Assembly: GCF_039539445.1 (NCBI RefSeq)
Contig: NZ_BAABDD010000031.1
Coordinates: forward strand, 1-55,806
Direction of reading: 5' to 3'
Origin: Salinactinospora qingdaonensis
GTDB lineage: Bacteria > Actinomycetota > Actinomycetes > Streptosporangiales > Streptosporangiaceae
Length of the DNA stretch: 55,806 nucleotides
Shown here: piece by piece, positions 6,221 through 13,672 of the stretch
How the letters are laid out: each line of letters opens with the position of its first letter
Position numbering within the stretch: the first letter of the stretch is position 1
The notes under the pieces: model-generated
Database searches by the model: none
What the model saw: the letters and a program-made list of their open reading frames with translations, nothing else
Told to the model about the DNA's origin: nothing
Made by a program: the position numbers and the translations under genes

Positions 6221-8734
6221 TCATACCTCCACGTGGTCCTGGTGCCGGGTGGGCATTCCCAGTGAGACGGGCTCACCGGGGACGGGTTGATCCCGCTCGA
6301 CGTCGAACGTGATCGTGGGGTCGGGAGTGTCGGGGGCGTTGGCGAAGGACACGAAGCGCTCCAGCTTGTCGGGGTCCTCCAGCACGCCGCGCCATTCGTC
6401 GGTGTAGGTGGACACGTGGCGCTCCATGGCGGCCTCCAGGTCGGCGCCGATGCCCAGCGAGTCCTCGATCACGACTGACCGTATGTGGTCGAGTCCGCCC
6501 TCCATGGACTCGATCCAGCCCGCCGTGCGCTGCAACCGGTCGGCGGTGCGGATGTAAAACATCAAAAACCGGTCGATGTAGCGCACGAGCGTGTCATGGT
6601 CGAGGTCGGAGGCGAACAGTTCGGCGTGGCGGGGCCGAAAACCGCCGTTACCGCCCACGTAGAGGTTCCAGCCGTGTTCGGTGGCGATGACGCCCACGTC
6701 CTTGCTGCGGGCCTCCGCGCACTCCCGGGCGCACCCCGAGACCCCGGCCTTGATCTTGTGGGGCGAGCGCAGCCCCCGATAGCGCAGCTCCAGCTCTACG
6801 GCCATGCCCACCGAGTCCTGCACGCCATAGCGGCACCACGTGGTGCCCACACAGGACTTGACCGTGCGCAGTGCCTTACCGTAGGCGTGCCCCGACTCGA
6901 AGCCGGCGTCGACCAGGCGCCGCCAGATCGCGGGAAGCTGCTCCACCCGCGCGCCCAGCAGGTCGATGCGTTGGGCGCCGGTGATCTTGCTGTACAGGTT
7001 GAACTCGCGGGCCACCTCGCCAAGCGTGACGAGCTTCTCCGGAGTGATCTCCCCGCCGGGGACGCGCGGCACCACCGAGTAGGTGCCGTTGCGCTGCATG
7101 TTGGCCAGGAAACGGTCGTTGGTGTCTTGCAGGCCGGCCTGCTCGCCCTCCAGGATGTGGCCCCCGCCCAGCGAGGCCAGGATCGAGGCGACGGCGGGCT
7201 TGCAGATGTCGCAGCCGCGTCCGCTGCCGTGGGCGGCGATCAGCTCGGAGAAGGTCGTGATGCCGGTCGCCATCACGATCTGCACCAGTTCGGCGCGCGA
7301 ATGGGCGAAGTGCTCACACAGGGCGTTGGACTGCTCCACACCGGATTCGGCCAGCAGCGTCTTGAGCATCGGCACGCACGAGCCGCAGCTCGTGCCGGCG
7401 TTGGTGCAGCCTTTGAGTGTGGCCACGTCGCAGGCGCCGCCCTCGATCGCTGAGACCAGCGTTCCCTTGGTGACGGCGTTGCACGAGCACACCTGGGCGT
7501 CGTCGGGCAGCGCGCCCACCCCGACACCGCCGCCGGAACGCCCCGGGGCGATCAGGTCGAGCGGGTCGCCGGGCAGCTCGCGGCCCACCAGCGGACGCAG
7601 GCTCGCATAGGCCGAGGCATCGCCCACCAGCACCCCGCCCAACAGCGTGGTGGCGTCGTCGGAGACGACGAGCTTGGCATAACGGCGCCCCGGGGCGTCG
7701 TTGAGGGCGACCTCCAAAGCGTTGGGGGTGCGGGCGTGGGCGTCGCCGAAGCTGGCGACGTCGACGCCGATCAGTTTGAGCTTGGTGGAGGTGTCGGCGG
7801 AGGTGAATTCGGCGTCGCCGCCCGTGAGTTGGTCAGCGGCGACTTCGGCCATGGCGTTGCCGGGGGCCACCAGCCCATAGACGGTGCCTTGGGCGCTGGC
7901 GCACTCGCCCACGGCGTAGATGGCGGGGTCGCTGGTGCGGCAGGTGCTGTCGATCGCCACCCCGCCGCGTGGGCCCAGGTCCAAGCCGGCGGCACGGGCC
8001 AGATCGTCGCGGGGGCGAATGCCCACCGAGAACACGACCATGTCGGCGTCGATCTCGGTGTCTTCGCCCACGCGCACCCGTTCGACGTGGCCGTCGGCGC
8101 CGGCCTCCACCGCGCCGATGCCCGCGCCGGTGTGGATGTGGATTCCGGTTTCGGAGATGAGTCGGTCCAGCAGCGCGCCGCCGCCCTCGTCGACCTGGGC
8201 GGGCATCAGGTGCGCGCCCAGCTCCACAACGTGGGCCTGTACGCCCAGCAGTCGCAGCGCGTTGGCCGCTTCCAGCCCCAGCAGGCCCCCGCCCACGACC
8301 ACGCCGGTGCGGGCGGTGCGGGCGCTGGCGGTGATGGCCTCCAGGTCTTCGATAGTGCGGTAGACGTGGCAGCCCGGCAGGTCGTGGCCGGGAACCGGCG
8401 GTACGAACGGGGAGGAGCCGGTGGCCAGCACCAGCGCGTCGTAGGTGAGCACGGCTCCGGTGGTGGTGGTGACGCGGCGGGCGTCGCGGTCGATGCTGGC
8501 GGCGCCCTCTCCTAGACGCAGTTGCACGTTGGGGTGGACCGAGAGGTCACTCAGGGAGAGGTCGTCCGCCGAGGCGCCGTCGAAGTAGGAGGACAGCGCC
8601 ACTCGGTCGTAGGCGGGACGAGGCTCCTCGCCCAGCACGACGATGTGCCAGGCGCCATCAGGGTCGCGGTCGCGGACTGCCTCAACGAGGCGGTGCCCCA
8701 CCATGCCGTTGCCAATGACGAGGAGTTGTCTCAT
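6221..8734 (-). CDS. nirB: Assimilatory nitrite reductase [NAD(P)H] large subunit
   Basis: The protein has 837 residues, the usual NirB length. It starts with an FAD/NAD(P) oxidoreductase module: LLVIGNGMVGHRLVEAV at the N-terminus and VVGGGLLGLEAANALRLLGV near 150. BFD-like [2Fe-2S] cysteines follow around 415-450 (CSCNAVT; CTNAGTSCGSC), then a second Cys-rich segment near 485-535. The siroheme/[4Fe-4S] sulfite-reductase fold carries SCVGTTWCRYG and SGCARECAEA at about 630-690. It reduces nitrite to ammonium in the cytoplasm. It heads an operon with nirD, hemD and cbiX, which also makes its siroheme. GlnR-like boxes lie upstream. Confidence 0.95.
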   Translation of the reverse strand: MRQLLVIGNGMVGHRLVEAVRDRDPDGAWHIVVLGEEPRPAYDRVALSSYFDGASADDLSLSDLSVHPNVQLRLGEGAASIDRDARRVTTTTGAVLTYDALVLATGSSPFVPPVPGHDLPGCHVYRTIEDLEAITASARTARTGVVVGGGLLGLEAANALRLLGVQAHVVELGAHLMPAQVDEGGGALLDRLISETGIHIHTGAGIGAVEAGADGHVERVRVGEDTEIDADMVVFSVGIRPRDDLARAAGLDLGPRGGVAIDSTCRTSDPAIYAVGECASAQGTVYGLVAPGNAMAEVAADQLTGGDAEFTSADTSTKLKLIGVDVASFGDAHARTPNALEVALNDAPGRRYAKLVVSDDATTLLGGVLVGDASAYASLRPLVGRELPGDPLDLIAPGRSGGGVGVGALPDDAQVCSCNAVTKGTLVSAIEGGACDVATLKGCTNAGTSCGSCVPMLKTLLAESGVEQSNALCEHFAHSRAELVQIVMATGITTFSELIAAHGSGRGCDICKPAVASILASLGGGHILEGEQAGLQDTNDRFLANMQRNGTYSVVPRVPGGEITPEKLVTLGEVAREFNLYSKITGAQRIDLLGARVEQLPAIWRRLVDAGFESGHAYGKALRTVKSCVGTTWCRYGVQDSVGMAVELELRYRGLRSPHKIKAGVSGCARECAEARSKDVGVIATEHGWNLYVGGNGGFRPRHAELFASDLDHDTLVRYIDRFLMFYIRTADRLQRTAGWIESMEGGLDHIRSVVIEDSLGIGADLEAAMERHVSTYTDEWRGVLEDPDKLERFVSFANAPDTPDPTITFDVERDQPVPGEPVSLGMPTRHQDHVEV

Positions 8735-8826
8735 GTCCGGTGGCTTCTCCTAGTGGTGGTCGGCGCGCCGTGGCGCTGCGTCCCGAAAGCGTTGGTATGT
8801 CTTGACCTCTAGGCAAACCGCAGCGT

Positions 8827-8883
8827 GTTTCGCAACCGTCAGCCTGCAATGACACCGATGTTTCGTTGTCCTGTCATTGCAGG
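8827..8883 (-). promoter_or_regulatory. GlnR-like box array and 12-bp inverted repeat upstream of nirB
   Basis: On the minus strand four half-boxes lie in strict 11-bp phase: GAAAC (8864-8860), GTCAT, CTGAC and GAAAC (8831-8827), each separated by 6 bp. This fits the GlnR pattern gTnAC-n6-GAAAC known from Streptomyces nitrogen genes. Overlapping it is a perfect 12-bp inverted repeat, CCTGCAATGACA (8843-8854) and its complement (8872-8883), with a 17-nt spacer. The array lies about 95-130 bp before the nirB start. Confidence 0.65.
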
Positions 8884-8969
8884 TGAGCCGCGTGTGAGTG
8901 TGTTCTGCTTCACCAGGGAGAAGGCGTGAAGCCTCGCCGAAGGGCGCAAGGGCGCTGTTCGGGCGGGGT

Positions 8970-9209
8970 TCAGCAGGAGCAATACCCGCGGTGGGGGCAG
9001 GGGTGGGCTACCCCTTCGTCGAAGGTGGTGCCGTTGTGGCTGACGCGCCAGCCCACCGGGGTGTTGAGGTAGTTGGCCCAGGACCGCGCCCACGCGATGA
9101 GCGGGGCGAAACGGTCGGTGCGGGTTTCGGGGAACTCGGTCACGCCGCGCAGGGGCCGCTGGGGTAGCGACAGCTCCACGTCGAATCGCCGATCGTGACC
9201 AAGGTTCAT
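8970..9209 (-). CDS. Small conserved-looking protein, function unknown
   Basis: A 79-residue ORF upstream of nirB on the same strand. Its sequence is balanced and not low complexity: FPETRTDRFAPLIAWARSW in the middle and HPCPHRGYCSC at the end. The two terminal Cys and nearby His/Cys could bind metal. I do not recognise the family. Start ATG 9209 has only a weak AGGG upstream. The gap of about 235 bp to nirB holds GlnR-like boxes, so it is probably transcribed separately. Confidence 0.5.
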   Translation of the reverse strand: MNLGHDRRFDVELSLPQRPLRGVTEFPETRTDRFAPLIAWARSWANYLNTPVGWRVSHNGTTFDEGVAHPCPHRGYCSC

Positions 9210-9336
9210 GAAGGGAACCCTAGCAACTTGCCACGGCGCTCTCGCCCTTCGTAGCGCGGGGCGGGCGGCACGGTCGCTCGCGGGTGAGGTCCGAAACGTT
9301 CACGACGGGCCGGGATCAGGGTGTTGCACTGGCCTT

Positions 9337-9648
9337 ATGCGTGGCTCACCTGCTTCCACCACCGCGGTGACCCGGCTGGCCAACGTCGGCCCGGCCCTAG
9401 AGCGGCGTCTGAACCGGATCGGGATCACCCGCGTCGGCCACCTGTGCGCGTGCGATCCGGTCGAGCTCTACGAGCGCATATGCGTCGATCAGGGGCGCCG
9501 CGAGGATCTGTGCCTGCTGGATGTGCTGATGTCGGCCGTGGACCAGGCCGCCGGTGCTGCCGCGTGCCCCTGGTGGCACTACACGCCCCACCGCAAGCGT
9601 GTGCAGGCCCAGCGGGAGGGCGGCGGGGCCCTCCCGCCCAGCTCTTGA
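9337..9648 (+). CDS. Helix-hairpin-helix protein (Cdd1 / pathogenicity-locus family)
   Basis: This 103-residue protein has TRLANVGPALERRLNRIGIT, a helix-hairpin-helix (TfoX C-terminal-like) fold, followed by DPVELYERICV and CLLDVLMSAVDQA, then PWWHYTPHRKR. That order matches the small Cdd1-type family, whose role is unknown but whose motif usually contacts DNA or protein. ATG 9337 is chosen because similarity starts just after it; an upstream in-frame ATG (9208) adds an unrelated sequence. It is followed by a strong hairpin. Confidence 0.75.
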   Translation: MRGSPASTTAVTRLANVGPALERRLNRIGITRVGHLCACDPVELYERICVDQGRREDLCLLDVLMSAVDQAAGAAACPWWHYTPHRKRVQAQREGGGALPPSS

Positions 9649-9782
9649 GTTCCAGTGGCCGGTGCACCACCCCGTCGTTGACGGGGGCGGGGGGCGACGT
9701 CGAGATCCCTCGGGGGCCAAGGCCACAGGGACGTGGGAGGTCCTGGTCGAGCCTGAGCGCTGTCGTGTCCTGGTGGAACGGG

Positions 9783-9820
9783 CAACACCCACCATCGGGT
9801 GCGCCCGATGGTGGGTGTTG
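9783..9820. terminator. Perfect 17-bp stem-loop between convergent genes
   Basis: Arms at 9783-9799 and 9804-9820 are perfectly complementary and enclose a TGCG tetraloop. It lies between the helix-hairpin-helix gene (+) and the tetR gene (-), the expected place for a bidirectional terminator. There is no clear U tract on either side. Confidence 0.75.
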
Positions 9821-9909
9821 ATCCGCACACCGGCCGGGGGTGAGGCTACGGGCACCCCGAGAGGCTCAGGAAAGGGCCGAGGTTGTCGGCCAACGACGCC
9901 TCGACCCCT

Positions 9910-10506
9910 TCACTCCGGCAGGTCGCCGTAGCGGCCGGAAAGCAACACTAGGGCGGTGCGGCGCAGGTGGGCGTCGCCGGCCTCGGTCGCGTCGGCGGCG
10001 ATGCCTGAACGCATCAGCGCGGCCCCCTCCAGGAGGGCGATGAAGACGTGTGCGCGCGCCCAGCGGCTCCGCGGCGTCAGATACGGGCAGAGCCGGCCGA
10101 TGTGGTCGGCCACCATCTCGGTGTAGGTGCGGTAGAAGCCGCGGACCGCCGTGGCCGCTTCACGGTCGCTGGCGGCCAGGGCCCATATTTCCACGAATAC
10201 GCGCACCAGCGTGGCGTCGTGCTGTTCAGCCAGCAGTGTCTCCACCAGGGTGGCCGGGTCGGCGTCGTGGGGCGTGCCTTCGGTGTGCTGGGCCAGGCGC
10301 TGTAGTGAGCGCCGCAGCACCCGGTCCAGCAGCGCCTCGACCAGCCGGCTGCGGCTGGGGAAATAGTGCTGGAGATGGCCTAGGCGGATACTGGCGGCCG
10401 TGGCCACCGCCCGCAGTGACAGGCCTGCGTGTCCGTGGTGGAGCAGGGTTTTTTCGGCGGCGTCCAGGATCGCTGCGCGGCGTAGCTCGCCTTTGGTGGT
10501 GCTCAC
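9910..10506 (-). CDS. TetR-family transcriptional regulator
   Basis: The 198-residue protein has an N-terminal TetR helix-turn-helix: RRAAILDAAEKTLLHHGHAG then LSLRAVATAASIRLGHLQHY and FPSRSRLVEALLD. The C-terminal ligand domain is divergent, as is usual. Its ATG overlaps the stop of the upstream saccharopine-dehydrogenase-like gene, so both are co-transcribed from the promoter at about 11600, where two 18-bp palindromes lie. I infer that it represses its own operon. Confidence 0.87.
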   Translation of the reverse strand: MSTTKGELRRAAILDAAEKTLLHHGHAGLSLRAVATAASIRLGHLQHYFPSRSRLVEALLDRVLRRSLQRLAQHTEGTPHDADPATLVETLLAEQHDATLVRVFVEIWALAASDREAATAVRGFYRTYTEMVADHIGRLCPYLTPRSRWARAHVFIALLEGAALMRSGIAADATEAGDAHLRRTALVLLSGRYGDLPE

Positions 10507-11588
10507 GCAGCCTCGTCTCGGGGCGTGGGCGTGCTCAGGGCCATGTCGACGCCGCCGGCCTCAAGCGCGGCCCCCACCTGTGCGGGCTGGGGGGTGTGTT
10601 CGGGAAACACTACCCCCGCCGCGGGGGCGGGGGCACCGTCGGCGCCCAGGACGCGGCGCAGCCCCAGCAGGGCGCCCACAGCGGTCATGTGGGCCTGGCC
10701 GGCGGGGTCGGTGACGGTGGCGCGGCGCTGGCCCGCCGGGCCGGTGGCGTCGACGCGCAGTTGCGCCCGGCCGCCGGTGCCGGGGGCGTGCAGCAGCCGC
10801 CGGCGCAGGCCCTGCCAGCGCGGCCCGCGGGCGTAGCGGAAGAACCCCACGCGGCCCAACCCGACCAGCGCCGAGGTGCTGGCGGTGCTGCTGAAGCCGA
10901 TGCGGGTGGTGGCGGTGCTCGCGCCCAGGGTCAGCGGCAGCGTGAACTGCTCAGGGGTGTCGATGCGGGTGACCTTGGTGGCGTGCCCGCCGATATCGAT
11001 GGTGCGGGTGCTGCTCAGGGGGGCCACGAGGTGGCGTCGGCCCTGTTCGAGCACTTCGAATTCGATGCCCAGGCGGTCCATGAACTCCACCGAGTCGGCT
11101 CCGGCGCGGTCGGCCAGATCGTAGCGGATGGCCACCTCGACGCTGTCGAGGCCGCCCAACTCGTGGGCCAGCGCCGCCGCTACCAGGGGCACGACGCCGC
11201 CCATCCAGCCCGAGGACAGCAGCACGGGCGCGGTGGGGGCGGCCAGTGTGGTCAGGGTGAGGGCTCGCTGGAGCCGGGAGGTCCACCGGGTGATGTCGAC
11301 GTAGGCCACGCCGCCGCGCAGCGCCGCGGTCAGCACCCGGTCATGGGGGTCGTTGACGAGGGTGACCACCGCCCGCGCCGTGGCGCTGAAGGGGGTGGGG
11401 TCGGACAGGTCCCACGCGCGCACCTCGGCCGAGGTTTCGGCGGCGAGGTCGTGCGCCCGCTGTGGGGAGCGCCCCGCCAGCAGCAGGGGCCAGTGGGCAG
11501 CCGCCGCGCGGGCGAGTGCGCTGCCTACCGTGCCGTAGCCGCCGACGAGCAGGACGGGGCCGTGCGGGTCGTGGTGTAGCGAATCCAT
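10503..11588 (-). CDS. Saccharopine-dehydrogenase-like NAD(P)-binding protein
   Basis: The 361-residue protein starts with VLLVGGYGTVGSALARAAAA, a Rossmann GxGxxG loop, followed by LLLAGRSPQRAHDLAAE, as in the saccharopine dehydrogenase NADP-binding family (Sacchrp_dh_NADP). GVAYVDITRWTSRLQRAL matches the region after the cofactor domain. Substrate is unknown; such proteins include trans-acting enoyl reductases and membrane-associated reductases. ATG 11588 is preferred over a GTG farther upstream because the longer form would run through the operator palindromes. It is translationally coupled to tetR. Confidence 0.75.
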   Translation of the reverse strand: MDSLHHDPHGPVLLVGGYGTVGSALARAAAAHWPLLLAGRSPQRAHDLAAETSAEVRAWDLSDPTPFSATARAVVTLVNDPHDRVLTAALRGGVAYVDITRWTSRLQRALTLTTLAAPTAPVLLSSGWMGGVVPLVAAALAHELGGLDSVEVAIRYDLADRAGADSVEFMDRLGIEFEVLEQGRRHLVAPLSSTRTIDIGGHATKVTRIDTPEQFTLPLTLGASTATTRIGFSSTASTSALVGLGRVGFFRYARGPRWQGLRRRLLHAPGTGGRAQLRVDATGPAGQRRATVTDPAGQAHMTAVGALLGLRRVLGADGAPAPAAGVVFPEHTPQPAQVGAALEAGGVDMALSTPTPRDEAA

Positions 11589-11597
11589 CCCCACACT

Positions 11598-11633
11598 ATA
11601 GGTCAAGTGACCTATATAGGTCACGCGACCTAT
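11598..11633. promoter_or_regulatory. Two adjacent 18-bp TetR-type operators
   Basis: ATAGGTCAAGTGACCTAT (11598-11615) is followed immediately by ATAGGTCACGCGACCTAT (11616-11633). Each has perfect ATAGGTC/GACCTAT arms with a 4-bp centre. They lie 10-45 bp upstream of the saccharopine-dehydrogenase-like start, in an AT-rich promoter stretch. The tetR gene is second in this operon, so autorepression by a pair of TetR dimers is the simplest reading. Confidence 0.85.
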
Positions 11634-11709
11634 TCTGTTGGGGTGGGCGGCTGCCTCCGCACCCACTCGGGAAGCGCGACCTCCCCCGCTTCACAGGGGC
11701 CACAGCGGC

Positions 11710-12021
11710 TTATGGGCAGGCCCCACCCACCGCTTCGACGAGCTGGGCGAGGCTGGGAGCGCCATCGACCCCCTCCGCGGTCGCATAGAGCCGACAGCTC
11801 AGCCCGGGCCTTTGCTCGGGGCGGGGAAACAGATCCCCGCCGCCGATACGGATCGTCGGCGACCCGGGGAAACGCAGTTGCTGCGCCTGCTCCTCGGTGA
11901 CGACCACGACCAGTTCGATCCGCTGGTCGGTGTGGCCGGTGAGTTGCAGGGCGTGAGCCAGACGTTCCCGGGCCACCCGCCAGTTCGCGCACCCGGAAAA
12001 GTACAGCAGCTCGACCTTCAT
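11710..12021 (-). CDS. Thioredoxin-fold family protein (single-Cys)
   Basis: A 103-residue protein starting MKVELLYFSGCANWRVARER, a beta strand followed by a GCxNW loop as in thioredoxin-like proteins found near mercury/arsenic genes. Only one Cys is in the loop, so disulfide exchange like classical thioredoxin is unlikely. FPGSPTIRIGGGDLFP resembles the cis-Pro strand. The ATG at 12021 follows GGAGGT almost directly; an upstream start at 12057 is possible but adds nonconserved residues. Role unknown. Confidence 0.65.
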   Translation of the reverse strand: MKVELLYFSGCANWRVARERLAHALQLTGHTDQRIELVVVVTEEQAQQLRFPGSPTIRIGGGDLFPRPEQRPGLSCRLYATAEGVDGAPSLAQLVEAVGGACP

Positions 12022-12208
12022 ACCTCCATCATGGGCCAAGGCCCCGACCACCGTCACCGGCCGCCTCAGCCCGACACAGGCCTCGACAAACCCGGTCCCG
12101 CCCCACCGCCGGGGAAGCGGTGAACTCGACGGCGAGGGCGGAACCGGTGTGGGGCCACCGCAGGCGGTGACGCTGGTGCGCCGCGGCGGCTGGGGGAAAG
12201 CTCAAACC

Positions 12209-13672
12209 TCAGGCGCGTGCGGCCTCCACCAGGTCGTTGGGGCCAGAGTCGCGCTCGCTCCACGCGGCCACCAGTGCGTTAACGTCGCGCACACAGCCCC
12301 CGCAGCCGGTCGTGGCCCGGGTCGTGGCCGCCAGATCGTCGCGGGTGCGCGCTCCGTCGCGCCAGGCCGCGTCGAGCTGATCGCGCGTCACCCCGTTGCA
12401 GTAGCACACCACCGCGTCGCCGGTCCCGCCGCTGGCCGGCTGCTCGGTGGTCTCCGGTAGCGAGCGGCCCAACAGCAGGGCGAGCCGGTCCTGAGGCACC
12501 GGGGCGTAGCTGTCGTAGAGTTGGGCGATCGTGGCCGCAGCGTCGGGAAAGCCCAGCAGGATCGCCCCCACCACCTGGTCATCGCGCACCGACAACTTGG
12601 CATAGCGCCCTCCCGGCGGATCGGCCAGGGTGATGGTCTCGGCCTCGTCATCAGCGTGCACATCGCCCAGCGAGGTCAACTCCACCCCCTCAACCTTCAG
12701 CCGCGCCACTGTACGCCCCCCGCTGTAGCGGGCGTTGGGGGCGGTGCCGGTCAGCAGGTCGGCCAGGACCGCAGCCTGCTCCCAGCCCGGCTGCACCAGA
12801 CCCGCTCCGCCGTCCTTGTGTTGGGCACAGTCACCGATGGCGTGAATCCGCGGGTCCGCGGTAGACAGCGTGTCGTCGACGAGCACCCCCCGCTCTACCG
12901 CGATCCCTGCCGCGCGGGCCAGCTCGGTCTCGGCGCGCACGCCGGCGGTCACCACCACGGCATCAGCGGCCACCACCTGACCGTCTTCCAGCTCCATGCC
13001 ATAGCCGGACAGCCAGCGCGCCGCGCCCTGCCCCGTGTAGCATGTGATGCCCAAATTGGCTAGTTCGGCGGCGAGAATCTCGCCCCCCGCCGCGTCAATC
13101 TGGCGCGGCAACACGTGGGGAGCCGGCTCGACCACGCTCACCCGCGCGCCCCGCTCGGTCAGCGCCCGCGCCGTCTCCAGACCCAGCAATCCCCCGCCCA
13201 GCACCACCATCGGCGCGCCGGGCCGCGCCGCCGAGAGCACCCGACGGCAGTCGGCCATGTCACGCAACGTCGCCACCCCTGGGGCAGGCTGACCCCCCTC
13301 CTGGGCCAGTCCAGGCACCGGCAGCAGCGTGGCCCGCGCCCCCGTAGCCAGCACCAACTCGTCATAGTCGAGCGCGTCGCCGTCGCTAAGACTCACCCGG
13401 CGGGCACGCGCATCGATCGCAGTGGCGGCAGTGGCGGTGCGCACGGTCACCGCCGGAGCCTCACCGCCGGGCAGGCGCAGTTCCTCGGCCTCCAACCGCC
13501 CCGACAACAGCTCGGGCATGAGGATACGGTTGTAGGCGGGTTCGGGCTCAGCGCCGACCACAGTCACCCGCACCCGCTGCCCCCCGGGATCGCGGCGCAC
13601 CACTTCCTCGGCGAATCGGGAACCGACCATGCCGTGCCCAATGACCACGACGTTCCTAGGGGCTGCACTCAT
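12209..13672 (-). CDS. Nitrate reductase electron-transfer subunit (FAD / [2Fe-2S] oxidoreductase)
   Basis: The 487-residue protein resembles the N-terminal part of NirB: VVVIGHGMVGSRFAEEVVRR, LVLATGARATLLPVPG and VVLGGGLLGLETARALTERG. A BFD-like cluster closes the protein: VVCYCNGVTRDQL and TTGCGGCVRDVNAL. It lacks the siroheme domain. Its start overlaps the nasA stop. Such proteins (NasB/NasC type) pass electrons from NAD(P)H to the molybdenum subunit NasA, and that role fits the operon. A nitrite reductase role is excluded by the missing catalytic half. Confidence 0.85.
   Translation of the reverse strand: MSAAPRNVVVIGHGMVGSRFAEEVVRRDPGGQRVRVTVVGAEPEPAYNRILMPELLSGRLEAEELRLPGGEAPAVTVRTATAATAIDARARRVSLSDGDALDYDELVLATGARATLLPVPGLAQEGGQPAPGVATLRDMADCRRVLSAARPGAPMVVLGGGLLGLETARALTERGARVSVVEPAPHVLPRQIDAAGGEILAAELANLGITCYTGQGAARWLSGYGMELEDGQVVAADAVVVTAGVRAETELARAAGIAVERGVLVDDTLSTADPRIHAIGDCAQHKDGGAGLVQPGWEQAAVLADLLTGTAPNARYSGGRTVARLKVEGVELTSLGDVHADDEAETITLADPPGGRYAKLSVRDDQVVGAILLGFPDAAATIAQLYDSYAPVPQDRLALLLGRSLPETTEQPASGGTGDAVVCYCNGVTRDQLDAAWRDGARTRDDLAATTRATTGCGGCVRDVNALVAAWSERDSGPNDLVEAARA

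Noticed and set aside
10050..11579. 509-codon frame antisense to tetR and the saccharopine-dehydrogenase-like gene
   Set aside because: Low-complexity Gly/Ala/Arg composition, no ribosome site, and both sense genes have clear domains.
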